A stretch of DNA of 6,843 nucleotides from JBHPCZ01 sp042573625 (GTDB lineage Bacteria; Desulfobacterota; Desulfobacteria; Desulfobacterales; UBA11574): positions 1-6,843 of the forward strand of contig JBHPCZ010000156.1 in NCBI GenBank assembly GCA_042573625.1. Reading direction: 5' to 3'. The notes beneath the pieces are model-generated. The model searched no databases, was not told the origin of the DNA, and saw only the letters and a list, made by a program, of their open reading frames with translations. This document shows, piece by piece, positions 1-4,774 of the stretch (the first letter of the stretch is position 1; the number at the start of each line of letters is the position of its first letter). The translations under genes and the position numbers were made by a program.

Positions 1-45
1 GTAATGTGAGGAGAACCACCAACCCACAACCAGAAGGAGCCCATC

Positions 46-1044
46 ATGTCCTATTTCCATTTAACATCTGAGGAACGTTATGTCATCTCCCATTTAGTAC
101 TTTATGGTTTAAGTTTACGTGAAATCGGCCGATGTCTCAACCGTCACCATACGACAATCAGCCGGGAGATCAAACGCAATCGACCGACGTATGCGGATGA
201 CGCTGTTTATTGGTACGACGCCGCTCAATACTTTCTTGATAAGAGAAAACGTATGTCTCATCATGCTATCAGACAATCTAACCCTGAGTTAGTCCATTAT
301 GTAAAATGCAAAATAGAGCAGGACTGGTCGCCTGAGCAAATCGCCAACCGGCTGGCCTTTGATTATCCAAACAGCAAAACAATGCGTATTTGCCACGAAA
401 CCATATACCAATGGATTTATTCTGACGCTAAAAATGGCGGCGATCTCTATACCCATCTTCGGCGGCATCACAAAAGACGCCGTAAACAGAGACGTTACGG
501 TTCCGGCCGCGGTTTAATTCCAGGACGTATAAGCATCTCGGAACGTCCTGAAGCTGTCGATAGTCGAAAACGTTTCGGCGACTGGGAAGGTGACACGGTC
601 GAAGGGGCGAAAGGTAGCGGCGGCATCGCCTCCCATGTTGAGCGCAAAAGTCGCTATCTTGTCTCTGCACAGCTCTCAGATAAAACGGCCGAAACAATGA
701 CCATTGCGTCTGCCAAGGCATTCAGGCGTGTTCCAAGGGCAATGCGAAAGACACTTACGGTCGACAACGGCAAGGAATTCTCCTATTTCAAACAGCTTGA
801 GAAAAAAACAGGTTTTGCGATTTATTTTGCCGATCCTTATTCGGCTTGGCAGCGCGGTTCAAATGAAAATACCAACGGTCTGATCAGACAATACTTCCCG
901 AAAGGGGCTAACTTCAAAGATATAACGAATAAAGATCTTGCATTAGTAGTGAAAAAAATAAACCATAGACCAAGGAAATCCCTCAATTATCAGACGCCAC
1001 ATGAAGTCTTTTACAGTGCTATTCGTGGTGCACTTGCAACTTGA
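46..1044 (+). CDS. IS30-family transposase (DDE recombinase)
   Basis: This 332-residue protein cuts and joins the IS ends to move the element. An N-terminal helix-turn-helix (about residues 23-45, SLREIGRCLNRHHTTISREI) is the IS30-type DNA-binding domain. The basic stretch at 140-150 is the usual linker to the integrase-like core. The catalytic triad is visible as D183 (in GDWEGDTV), D240 (in TVDNGKEF) and E274 (in SNENTNGLIRQYFPKG), and all three blocks match family consensus. Length is normal for IS30 transposases and there is no frameshift, so the element may still be active. AAGGAG at 34-39, 6 nt before the ATG, supports the start. The gene end runs into the right terminal sequence of the IS, and the interrupted TPR gene converges on it from the right. 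Confidence 0.95.
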   Translation: MSYFHLTSEERYVISHLVLYGLSLREIGRCLNRHHTTISREIKRNRPTYADDAVYWYDAAQYFLDKRKRMSHHAIRQSNPELVHYVKCKIEQDWSPEQIANRLAFDYPNSKTMRICHETIYQWIYSDAKNGGDLYTHLRRHHKRRRKQRRYGSGRGLIPGRISISERPEAVDSRKRFGDWEGDTVEGAKGSGGIASHVERKSRYLVSAQLSDKTAETMTIASAKAFRRVPRAMRKTLTVDNGKEFSYFKQLEKKTGFAIYFADPYSAWQRGSNENTNGLIRQYFPKGANFKDITNKDLALVVKKINHRPRKSLNYQTPHEVFYSAIRGALAT

Positions 1045-1051
1045 ATTCACC
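1027..1051. repeat. Probable right terminal inverted repeat of the IS30 element
   Basis: The sequence from the GGTG at about 1027 to the CACC ending at 1051 covers the last transposase codons and stop. The minus-strand TPR frame loses its family pattern here. Read on the minus strand, the end begins GGTGAATTC, and its first bases create the AGG TGA that closes the TPR frame. The matching left repeat is not in the window, so the assignment rests on position and on the broken gene. Confidence 0.55.
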
Positions 1052-1331
1052 TAATAGCGTAACACACTCCTAGATTATTAAATATGGCATAGTCATTACT
1101 TTTCAATTTAGAAGCTTTTCTAATAAACGATATCCCATTACTTGGGTTTCCTTTTGCCAAGTATACTAATCCAATATTATTTAATATAGACGGATTTTCA
1201 CTATCAATTTTATTAGCTCTAATATAATATTCTAGTGCTTGATCAAAATTATTACTTCTTAAATAAAGTAATGCTATGCTCGAAATAACTATAATATCTT
1301 CCTTTTTTATCTTTAGCCAATTATCAAACAA
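1047..1331 (-). pseudogene. Tetratricopeptide-repeat protein fragment, truncated by the IS
   Basis: The frame encodes two complete TPR units and the start of a third. Unit 1 spans about residues 13-46 (IALLYLRSNNFDQALEYYIRA). Unit 2 spans 47-80 (NNIGLVYLAKGNPSNGISFI). Unit 3 begins at 81 and stops after NNLGVCYAIR. TPRs are helical protein-protein interaction scaffolds, and the partner cannot be told. The frame ends exactly at the IS30 right end, whose bases provide the TGA, so the rest of the gene should lie left of the IS. The 5' side is also damaged or unclear. The only start in frame is a TTG at 1331-1329 with an in-frame TAA just before it and no clear ribosome site. A different frame continues the coding-like sequence upstream (1332-1458). 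Codons are AT-rich, unlike hldE. The TPR call is firm; the boundaries of the original gene are not known. Confidence 0.75.
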
Positions 1332-1458
1332 AACGTCTCTTTAAACCACTTTTCATAAAATCAAGCCAATCATCACCAAACTTCTCTTCATGTAAAACCC
1401 CCGCATTTGGCCACTGAATTACCCCCACTACATCATGTACCTGGTTTTGCCTTGACAT
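1324..1458 (-). pseudogene. Possible 5' part of the broken TPR gene in a shifted frame
   Basis: A 44-codon open frame runs from an ATG at 1458-1456 to a TGA at 1326-1324, overlapping the TTG that opens the TPR frame. Removing one T from the TTTT run at about 1330-1333 would join it to the TPR fragment, reading KRRLFDNWLK across the junction. The peptide (for example HEEKFGDDWLDFMKSGLK) looks protein-like but I do not recognise a family. Part of it, 1396-1438, also resembles the multiple short repeats at IS21-type ends (see findings), so this stretch could be non-coding. Low certainty. Confidence 0.3.
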
Positions 1459-1556
1459 ACAATTCCAAATCTCATAGCCTTCGAGCTAAAAAAAGGAAGT
1501 TATTATCACCTCATCAATTTAACCCAAAACAATTGCTTACTTTTAACAGCAAAAAC

Positions 1557-1565
1557 AAAGGAGGT
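1557..1565 (+). promoter_or_regulatory. Strong Shine-Dalgarno site choosing the PAN-protein start
   Basis: AAAGGAGGT is a near-perfect ribosome binding site. It lies 3 nt before the ATG at 1569 and 6 nt before a second in-frame ATG at 1572. It rules out a longer reading from 1407, because that would place the site inside the coding sequence and bury the signal peptide. The ATG at 1572 has the better spacing; the difference is one methionine. Confidence 0.85.
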
Positions 1566-1568
1566 TAT

Positions 1569-2246
1569 ATGATGAAGAGGAACCTAAAGCGCGGACTTTC
1601 CATTGGGTTTTTGGCTATTAGCATCTTTACTTTTATGACATGCGTACTGACCCACACCGCCGGTGCATCGCCGTCTAAGACTCTTGTCGTTTACAATGAT
1701 ACCGGTGCTACCCTTACCGTTGTACGCACGTCTAGAAGTGTTAATAAAATCGTCAGAGAAGTAAAGATTCCGCCAAACACGAAAAAATCTTGCTTTAACT
1801 TCTTAAATTACGGATACAATGATGTCTATTTTACTGCTTACTGTGTCAGTCCCCTTCCAAAACAACTTTATTTACAATTAATCGCTCAGCAGGGAGGACA
1901 AAAAAACAAACGTGTACGGGTAGCTCCCAAAGATTTTGGTCTTTCCTCAATGTTTGATGCACCTGGATGTGGTGGCGGGAAGACAAAAACCAAGACCCAG
2001 GGCGAACGTTGCCGGTCCTGGGACATCACCCCCAAGGCTGCGATCTATCTCGAGAACAAAGATGAATTGAAGCCTGTCACTCTGGAGCGGTGCAAGTCTG
2101 CTTGCAACAAAAGGGACTGGTGCAGATCATTCGATTACAGCGAGAGCGATAGCTGGTGTCTTCTCAGCGACAAGACTGCAGCAGATGTCGGTGGGTTGAA
2201 GAGGGATTACCCCGGGCATCCCTGGGACTACTACGAATGCAAATAG
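1569..2246 (+). CDS. Secreted protein with C-terminal PAN/Apple-like domain
   Basis: The gene encodes 225 residues. A basic N-terminus (KRNLKRG) and a hydrophobic stretch (about 10-30) form a Sec signal peptide, with likely cleavage after A33 (AGA|SPS). C25 is not in a good lipobox, so a lipoprotein is less likely. Residues 37-130 form a probable beta-rich domain that I do not recognise, with C75 and C92. Residues 148-224 carry six cysteines (148, 175, 179, 185, 197, 224) with the spacing and the WCRSFDY and WCLLSD blocks of PAN/Apple folds. In that family the pairs are 1-6, 2-5 and 3-4. Such domains bind proteins or carbohydrates outside the cytoplasm, but no ligand can be named here. A short Lys/Thr linker at about 138-146 joins the two halves. 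The gene stands alone, flanked by IS debris and a long gene-free gap, which suggests an accessory gene. Confidence 0.8.
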   Translation: MMKRNLKRGLSIGFLAISIFTFMTCVLTHTAGASPSKTLVVYNDTGATLTVVRTSRSVNKIVREVKIPPNTKKSCFNFLNYGYNDVYFTAYCVSPLPKQLYLQLIAQQGGQKNKRVRVAPKDFGLSSMFDAPGCGGGKTKTKTQGERCRSWDITPKAAIYLENKDELKPVTLERCKSACNKRDWCRSFDYSESDSWCLLSDKTAADVGGLKRDYPGHPWDYYECK

Positions 2247-2547
2247 GTGCCACCCTTCGCATTCTTTTTTGATAAGAAGTCGCTTTTGAGAGCGAAATAA
2301 AGAAAAATTCACGGTTGTGTAAGGCCACAGGGTGTATCCCAATATGTAGCAGGGCTATATTCCCCCATCAACCAAAATACGGACACTCTCAACTGAAATG
2401 GATATGATCGATAATAGGCATTATGTCAAGAAGGCATTTTGATTGGAACTACAAATCTTGAAAGTAAGCCAGTTGGAGATTGCTGCTTTTATCAATCATT
2501 CAGACCTATCAACAAGTGGTTGCGATAATGGTTTGAAATCATCATCT
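2247..2547. other. Gene-free interval after the PAN-protein gene
   Basis: No convincing gene, RNA or strong terminator is visible. A weak 5-bp hairpin (TCGCT/AGCGA, about 2279-2294) lacks a T run. Around 2365-2510 short broken frames occur on the plus strand (for example from ATG at 2398) that stop quickly. They may be decayed coding or IS sequence but cannot be assigned. Confidence 0.5.
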
Positions 2548-2582
2548 CAAAACTTGTGTTTACTGCAATATAACTGTAGTTT

Positions 2583-2611
2583 TTAGGGCCTTGAAAAAGT
2601 TGTGATATTAT
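2583..2611 (+). promoter_or_regulatory. Candidate promoter of the redox gene
   Basis: An extended -10 element, TGATATTAT (TG at 2603-2604, hexamer 2606-2611), sits 17 nt after a weak -35 (TTAGGG, 2583-2588). Transcription would start near 2618, just before the module's hairpin, giving a leader of about 145 nt. The same arrangement recurs in copy 2 with a better -35 (TTGAAA). Predicted from sequence only. Confidence 0.45.
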
Positions 2612-2621
2612 CTTTCAATAG

Positions 2622-2650
2622 GGGCGAATCCCATTTTGCTGGGTTTGCCC
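2622..2650 (+). promoter_or_regulatory. Leader hairpin ahead of the redox gene
   Basis: GGGCGAATCCCA pairs with TGGGTTTGCCC around a 6-nt loop, with one bulged base and a G-T pair. TTTTCGTTTT follows, so the structure could act as a weak terminator or attenuator in the leader of the EFR1-type gene. It may equally be only a stable 5' end. Confidence 0.5.
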
Positions 2651-2762
2651 TTTTCGTTTTGATGATATATGTAATCATGTTCTTTATTATGGCAAAGGGC
2701 AACGGGGACACCAAAAGTTCTATTAAGAGCAGGATATCTTCAACTTCAAAGGAAAATAATCA

Positions 2763-3563
2763 ATGAAAGTGCAATCACTAAAACTGGTTTATTTTTCCCC
2801 CACGGGAACAACAAAAGCGGTTGTTCAGGGAATTTCACGCGGCATTAACCAAAGTTCGGTGGAAATAATCGATATTACCAGACCAGATGCGAGAAAAAAG
2901 CCGTTACACACATCGGAAAACGAATTACTTGTCATTGCAGTGCCGGTTTATATGGGAAGAGTGCCGGCATTATTAATGGAATGGCTCCAGTCGATTAAAG
3001 CTCAAAAAACACCTGTTGTATGTGTTGTTGTCTATGGTAACAAGGTCTATGATGATGCCCTCCTTGAACTGAAAAATATCATGATAAAATGTGGATGTAT
3101 ACTGATCGCCTGTGCAGCATATATTGGAGAACACTCCTTTTCTAGTTCCGAAACGCCAACAGCCGAAGGTCGTCCTGATGCAAGTGACTTAAATCACGCA
3201 GAATTAATTGGGCGTAAAATAAATGAAAAACTACTAACTGTTCCATCATTCGATCACATTTCTGATATAAATATACCTGGCAACTATCCCTATGGAGGAG
3301 TTACGAAGCTATGGAGTGTTGATTTTATAGCAATTAGTAATGAGTGTACGCAATGCGGAATTTGTGCAGAAGGGTGTCCTGTTGGTGCTATCGATTCAGA
3401 AAAAAGTAATTTGATTGATAAGGAAAAATGCATCACGTGTTGTGCCTGCATCAAGAACTGTCCACAAAACGCCAGAACGATGAAAACCGGTCCAGTCAAA
3501 GACGCTGCAATGCGACTAAATAAACTGTATAAAGAGCGGAAGGAGCCGGTATTCTTTTTATAA
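2763..3563 (+). CDS. EFR1-type flavodoxin-ferredoxin fusion protein
   Basis: This 266-residue cytoplasmic electron carrier has two modules. Residues 6-155 are flavodoxin-like: the FMN phosphate loop is FSPTGTTK (11-18) after the first beta strand, and PVYMGRVPALLMEWL (61-75) matches the flavin-side loop of the EFR1 group. Residues 190-236 form a bacterial-type ferredoxin with two complete [4Fe-4S] motifs: C195, C198, C201, C205-Pro and C223, C226, C229, C233-Pro. Length and domain order match EFR1 ferredoxins of anaerobes, which pass low-potential electrons to partners that are mostly unknown. AAAGGA at 2748-2753, 9 nt before the ATG, supports the start. The gene is AT-rich and stands alone. 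A promoter-hairpin module lies before it and an attC-like site 84 nt after its stop, so it may be an integron cassette. No partner enzyme is next to it. Confidence 0.9.
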   Translation: MKVQSLKLVYFSPTGTTKAVVQGISRGINQSSVEIIDITRPDARKKPLHTSENELLVIAVPVYMGRVPALLMEWLQSIKAQKTPVVCVVVYGNKVYDDALLELKNIMIKCGCILIACAAYIGEHSFSSSETPTAEGRPDASDLNHAELIGRKINEKLLTVPSFDHISDINIPGNYPYGGVTKLWSVDFIAISNECTQCGICAEGCPVGAIDSEKSNLIDKEKCITCCACIKNCPQNARTMKTGPVKDAAMRLNKLYKERKEPVFFL

Positions 3564-3647
3564 TTTGTAAACAGCTTGAAGAACCCCGCAACAAGCTTAA
3601 CCATGCCAAGACCAAGGGCAGTTGGCTCATAAATCAGGAAATGGAAA

Positions 3648-3738
3648 GTCTAACCTGACGTTTCAGCGGACGAGCGGGGCGCCTCAGCAATGAAACTGCA
3701 TCGGCAAACCCCGCCCGCCGCTGAACTCTGCGTTATAC
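3648..3738 (+). other. Integron attC-like recombination site
   Basis: The 91-bp site has the order expected of an attC. The outer R'' box GTCTAAC (3648-3654) fits RYYYAAC. A 7-nt spacer leads to the left arm at 3662-3679, which begins TTCAGCGG. A central region of 29 nt follows, then the right arm at 3709-3725 ending CCGCTGAA, a 6-nt spacer, and the R' box GTTATAC (3732-3738), close to GTTRRRY with one deviation. The arms pair over about 17 bp, leaving A3670 extrahelical and one mismatch, as single-strand attC hairpins do. Orientation fits a cassette whose gene is the EFR1-type gene just upstream. No integrase or second attC is in the window, so this could be a lone site or the edge of a larger array. 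Confidence 0.7.
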
Positions 3739-3838
3739 AAACTTGTGTTAACTGCAATATATGACAGGTTTTTGAAAGCTTAAAAAAGTTGTGATAACAC
3801 ATTTCAATAAGGGTAAATCCATTTCACAGGATTTGCCC
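3738..3838 (+). repeat. Promoter-hairpin module, copy 2 (after the attC-like site)
   Basis: This is the partner of 2548-2650. It begins exactly at the last base of the attC-like site and ends in a hairpin whose arms 3810-3820 (AGGGTAAATCC) and 3829-3839 (GGATTTGCCCT) form 11 pairs with one T-G. Unlike copy 1 it has no gene after it; a strong terminator follows 9 nt beyond the hairpin. Confidence 0.8.
3772..3800 (+). promoter_or_regulatory. Candidate promoter in module copy 2
   Basis: TTGAAA (3772-3777) lies 17 nt from TAACAC (3795-3800), which is preceded by TG as in an extended -10. The start site would be near 3806. The -10 is weaker than in copy 1 while the -35 is better. Prediction from sequence only. 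Confidence 0.4.
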
Positions 3839-3885
3839 TAAGATCTAAAACCCGGTTTCCAGTTATTGGAGGCTGGGTTTTTTTA
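3806..3885 (+). ncRNA. Candidate small RNA of about 80 nt with two hairpins
   Basis: Starting from the copy 2 promoter, the transcript would contain the module hairpin (3810-3839), an 8-nt linker and a rho-independent terminator (3848-3884), with no reading frame of note. The compact promoter, hairpin and terminator layout is that of a stand-alone bacterial small RNA. It could instead be only a leader fragment left behind when a downstream gene was lost, or the terminator of the EFR1-type gene. I do not recognise a known RNA family. Confidence 0.4.
3848..3885 (+). terminator. Rho-independent terminator
   Basis: AAACCCGGTTTCCA (3848-3861) pairs with TGGAGGCTGGGTTT (3867-3880) over 14 pairs, three of them G-T, around a 5-nt loop. 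A run of seven T (3878-3884) follows. It would end the candidate small RNA or read-through from the EFR1-type gene before the convergent tRNA. Confidence 0.8.
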
Positions 3886-3960
3886 TTGGTATGCAATTTG
3901 ACCATATTGTCAAAAAACAATGCGGGAGGTTGGAAATGCGGTTGGAAATTAGATTTTAGC

Positions 3961-3996
3961 CAAAATAAAAGGGACTCGGATAATCTCCTAAGTCCC
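3961..3996 (-). terminator. Terminator of the tRNA-fMet transcript
   Basis: On the minus strand GGGACT (3996-3991) pairs with AGTCCC (3976-3971), followed by TTTTATTTT. It lies 12 nt past the CCA end of the tRNA. Confidence 0.7.
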
Positions 3997-4007
3997 TGAT
4001 ATTATTT

Positions 4008-4084
<77 letters not shown>

Positions 4085-4104
4085 ACAATTGTCGTAACCA
4101 GTTA

Positions 4105-4132
4105 ATATTAACTATACATGTAAGTATGTCAA
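4105..4132 (-). promoter_or_regulatory. Promoter of tRNA-fMet
   Basis: On the minus strand a perfect -35 TTGACA (4132-4127) lies 16 nt from TAATAT (4110-4105). Transcription would start near 4098, about 14 nt before the mature tRNA. The promoter begins only 7 nt past the stop of the YggU-family gene. Confidence 0.7.
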
Positions 4133-4139
4133 GCGGTTT

Positions 4140-4463
4140 TTAGGGGGCGGATAATGAAATGATGAGACGTTTCATGCGATCCTTTTCTGTCCGGGTCGCT
4201 TTTTTTTCATCCATGTATCGGAGAAGTAGCATCTTTGTCCGGCTGGTATGCCCGGATATGATCTCAATGGATGATTTTGAAACCTGAAGAGATTTTGCAA
4301 GAAATTGAATACACATCTTGTTGGCAGCGTTGTCTACCGGCGGTGCCGTGAGTCTGATTTTCAGTGCGTCACCGTGAAGACCCGCGATAGTATTTTTCGA
4401 AGATCTGGGCTGCACAAAGACCTTGAATTTAACCCCGTGAGTATTTTCCTGTATAAACAGCAT
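4140..4463 (-). CDS. YggU/DUF167 (UPF0235) family protein
   Basis: This small cytoplasmic protein of 107 residues belongs to a family of unknown biochemical role, spread through bacteria and eukaryotes. The family blocks are all present: FKVFVQPRSSKN (13-24), ALKIRLTAPPVDNAAN (33-48), an alpha helix CIQFLAKSLQV (51-61) and IEIISGHTSRTKML (66-79). Length is normal; the C-terminal 20 residues are poorly conserved and basic. The ATG at 4463 has an in-frame TAA two codons upstream, so the start cannot be moved outward, though no good Shine-Dalgarno site is seen. In many bacteria the gene sits by yggT or division genes; here it stands alone between an inverted-repeat element and the tRNA. Confidence 0.88.
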   Translation of the reverse strand: MLFIQENTHGVKFKVFVQPRSSKNTIAGLHGDALKIRLTAPPVDNAANKMCIQFLAKSLQVSKSSIEIISGHTSRTKMLLLRYMDEKKATRTEKDRMKRLIISLSAP

Positions 4464-4522
4464 GTTTTAACCCGCATTTTTCATGAAGAATTTGTAGGTT
4501 CGGCTGAATCGTAATTTTTGGT

Positions 4523-4547
4523 TCTTCTCCAATCTGGCTGGAGAAGA
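4523..4547. repeat. Hairpin upstream of the YggU-family gene
   Basis: TCTTCTCCA (4523-4531) pairs with TGGAGAAGA (4539-4547) over 9 bp around a 7-nt loop. No T run follows on either strand, so it is not a standard terminator. It adjoins the inverted-repeat element and may be part of it. Confidence 0.5.
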
Positions 4548-4550
4548 GGG

Positions 4551-4716
4551 TTCGAGGATTCAAGGGGTCAAGGGTTCAAGTGTTTGTTCTCCAACGATTT
4601 TATCAGTGCTTTAAGCATCTTTTCAACTTCCTGTGTATCATCTTTGAGAATTTTTCATGTCTTTGTAATTTTTAAGCTTTTCACTCGAATCCCTGGATCC
4701 TTGACCCCTTGAATCC
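4551..4716. repeat. Inverted-repeat element with GGATTCAAG-rich ends
   Basis: The left arm 4556-4573 (GGATTCAAGGGGTCAAGG) is the perfect reverse complement of the right arm 4699-4716. Similarity continues inward to AAGTG (4578-4582) and CACTC (4682-4686), with 8 extra bases on the right. The arms enclose about 100 bp containing a damaged minus-strand frame. Both arms are built from degenerate copies of GGATTCAAG. A related tract occurs at 6759-6799. The layout resembles a short non-autonomous or REP-like element. Confidence 0.75.
4568..4690 (-). pseudogene. Short broken reading frame inside the inverted repeat
   Basis: The minus strand reads EKLKNYKDMK in one frame, then, after one A too many in the A run at about 4651-4655, ILKDDTQEVEKMLKALIKS and LENKHLNP with a TGA at 4568-4570. 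The lysine- and leucine-rich helix-like peptide looks like a true C-terminus. It vaguely recalls four-helix-bundle S23-type proteins, but the match is not strong enough to name. As it stands, the frame after the TGA at 4655-4657 is only 28 codons and lacks a start. The last codons come from the repeat arm. Confidence 0.35.
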
Positions 4717-4774
4717 CTTTAAAACCATCAACTTTTTTGGAGATGATTCAATTTTTATATTTGAGTCAGATTGC

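Larger units (their letters stand above)
1..1051 (+). mobile_element. IS30-family insertion sequence, left end outside the window
   Basis: The element consists of one transposase gene and a right terminal sequence at about 1027-1051, which overlaps the last codons of the transposase. IS30-type elements commonly end this way, just past the transposase stop. No inverted copy of the right end occurs in bases 1-45, so the left end lies beyond the window and the target duplication cannot be read. The right boundary is placed where the interrupted tetratricopeptide-repeat frame on the minus strand breaks off. The exact last base is uncertain by a few nucleotides. Confidence 0.8.
2548..2650 (+). repeat. 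Promoter-hairpin module, copy 1 (upstream of the redox gene)
   Basis: This 103-bp segment aligns end to end with 3738-3838, about 77 identical positions by hand count. The best kept blocks are ACTTGTGTT-(T/A)-ACTGCAATATA, AAAAAGTTGTGATA and TTTCAATA. It ends in a hairpin with arms 2622-2633 and 2640-2650. The hairpin survives in both copies although the arm sequences differ, which suggests selection on the fold. Copy 1 lies 112 nt before the ATG of the EFR1-type gene. Confidence 0.8.

Noticed and set aside
1407..1568. Longer N-terminus for the PAN-domain protein starting at 1407
   Set aside because: The strong AAAGGAGGT at 1557-1565 and a proper signal peptide right after it fix the start at 1569 or 1572; the added 54 residues look like translated non-coding DNA.
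2127..2342. Minus-strand 71-codon open frame overlapping the end of the PAN-protein gene
   Set aside because: It overlaps well-supported coding sequence on the other strand and has no family features or ribosome site.
2365..2510. Possible IS remnant (ACGGACACTCT and short frames from ATG at 2398)
   Set aside because: The frames stop within a few codons and no IS family could be matched with confidence.
3290..3604. Minus-strand frame opposite the ferredoxin domain
   Set aside because: It is antisense to a region with two complete iron-sulfur motifs and is explained by codon composition.
3897..3914. TTTGAC/GTCAAA hairpin as a further terminator
   Set aside because: It has only 6 bp and no T run follows on either strand; the terminators at 3848-3885 and 3961-3996 account for both transcripts.
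4518..4712. Plus-strand 64-codon frame across the inverted-repeat element
   Set aside because: It lies almost wholly in the repeat arms and their core, with no start signal; the minus strand is the more coding-like one.
4744..4768. TGATTCAA/TTGAGTCA hairpin just past the hldE stop as a terminator
   Set aside because: The stem is weak and no T run follows on the minus strand.
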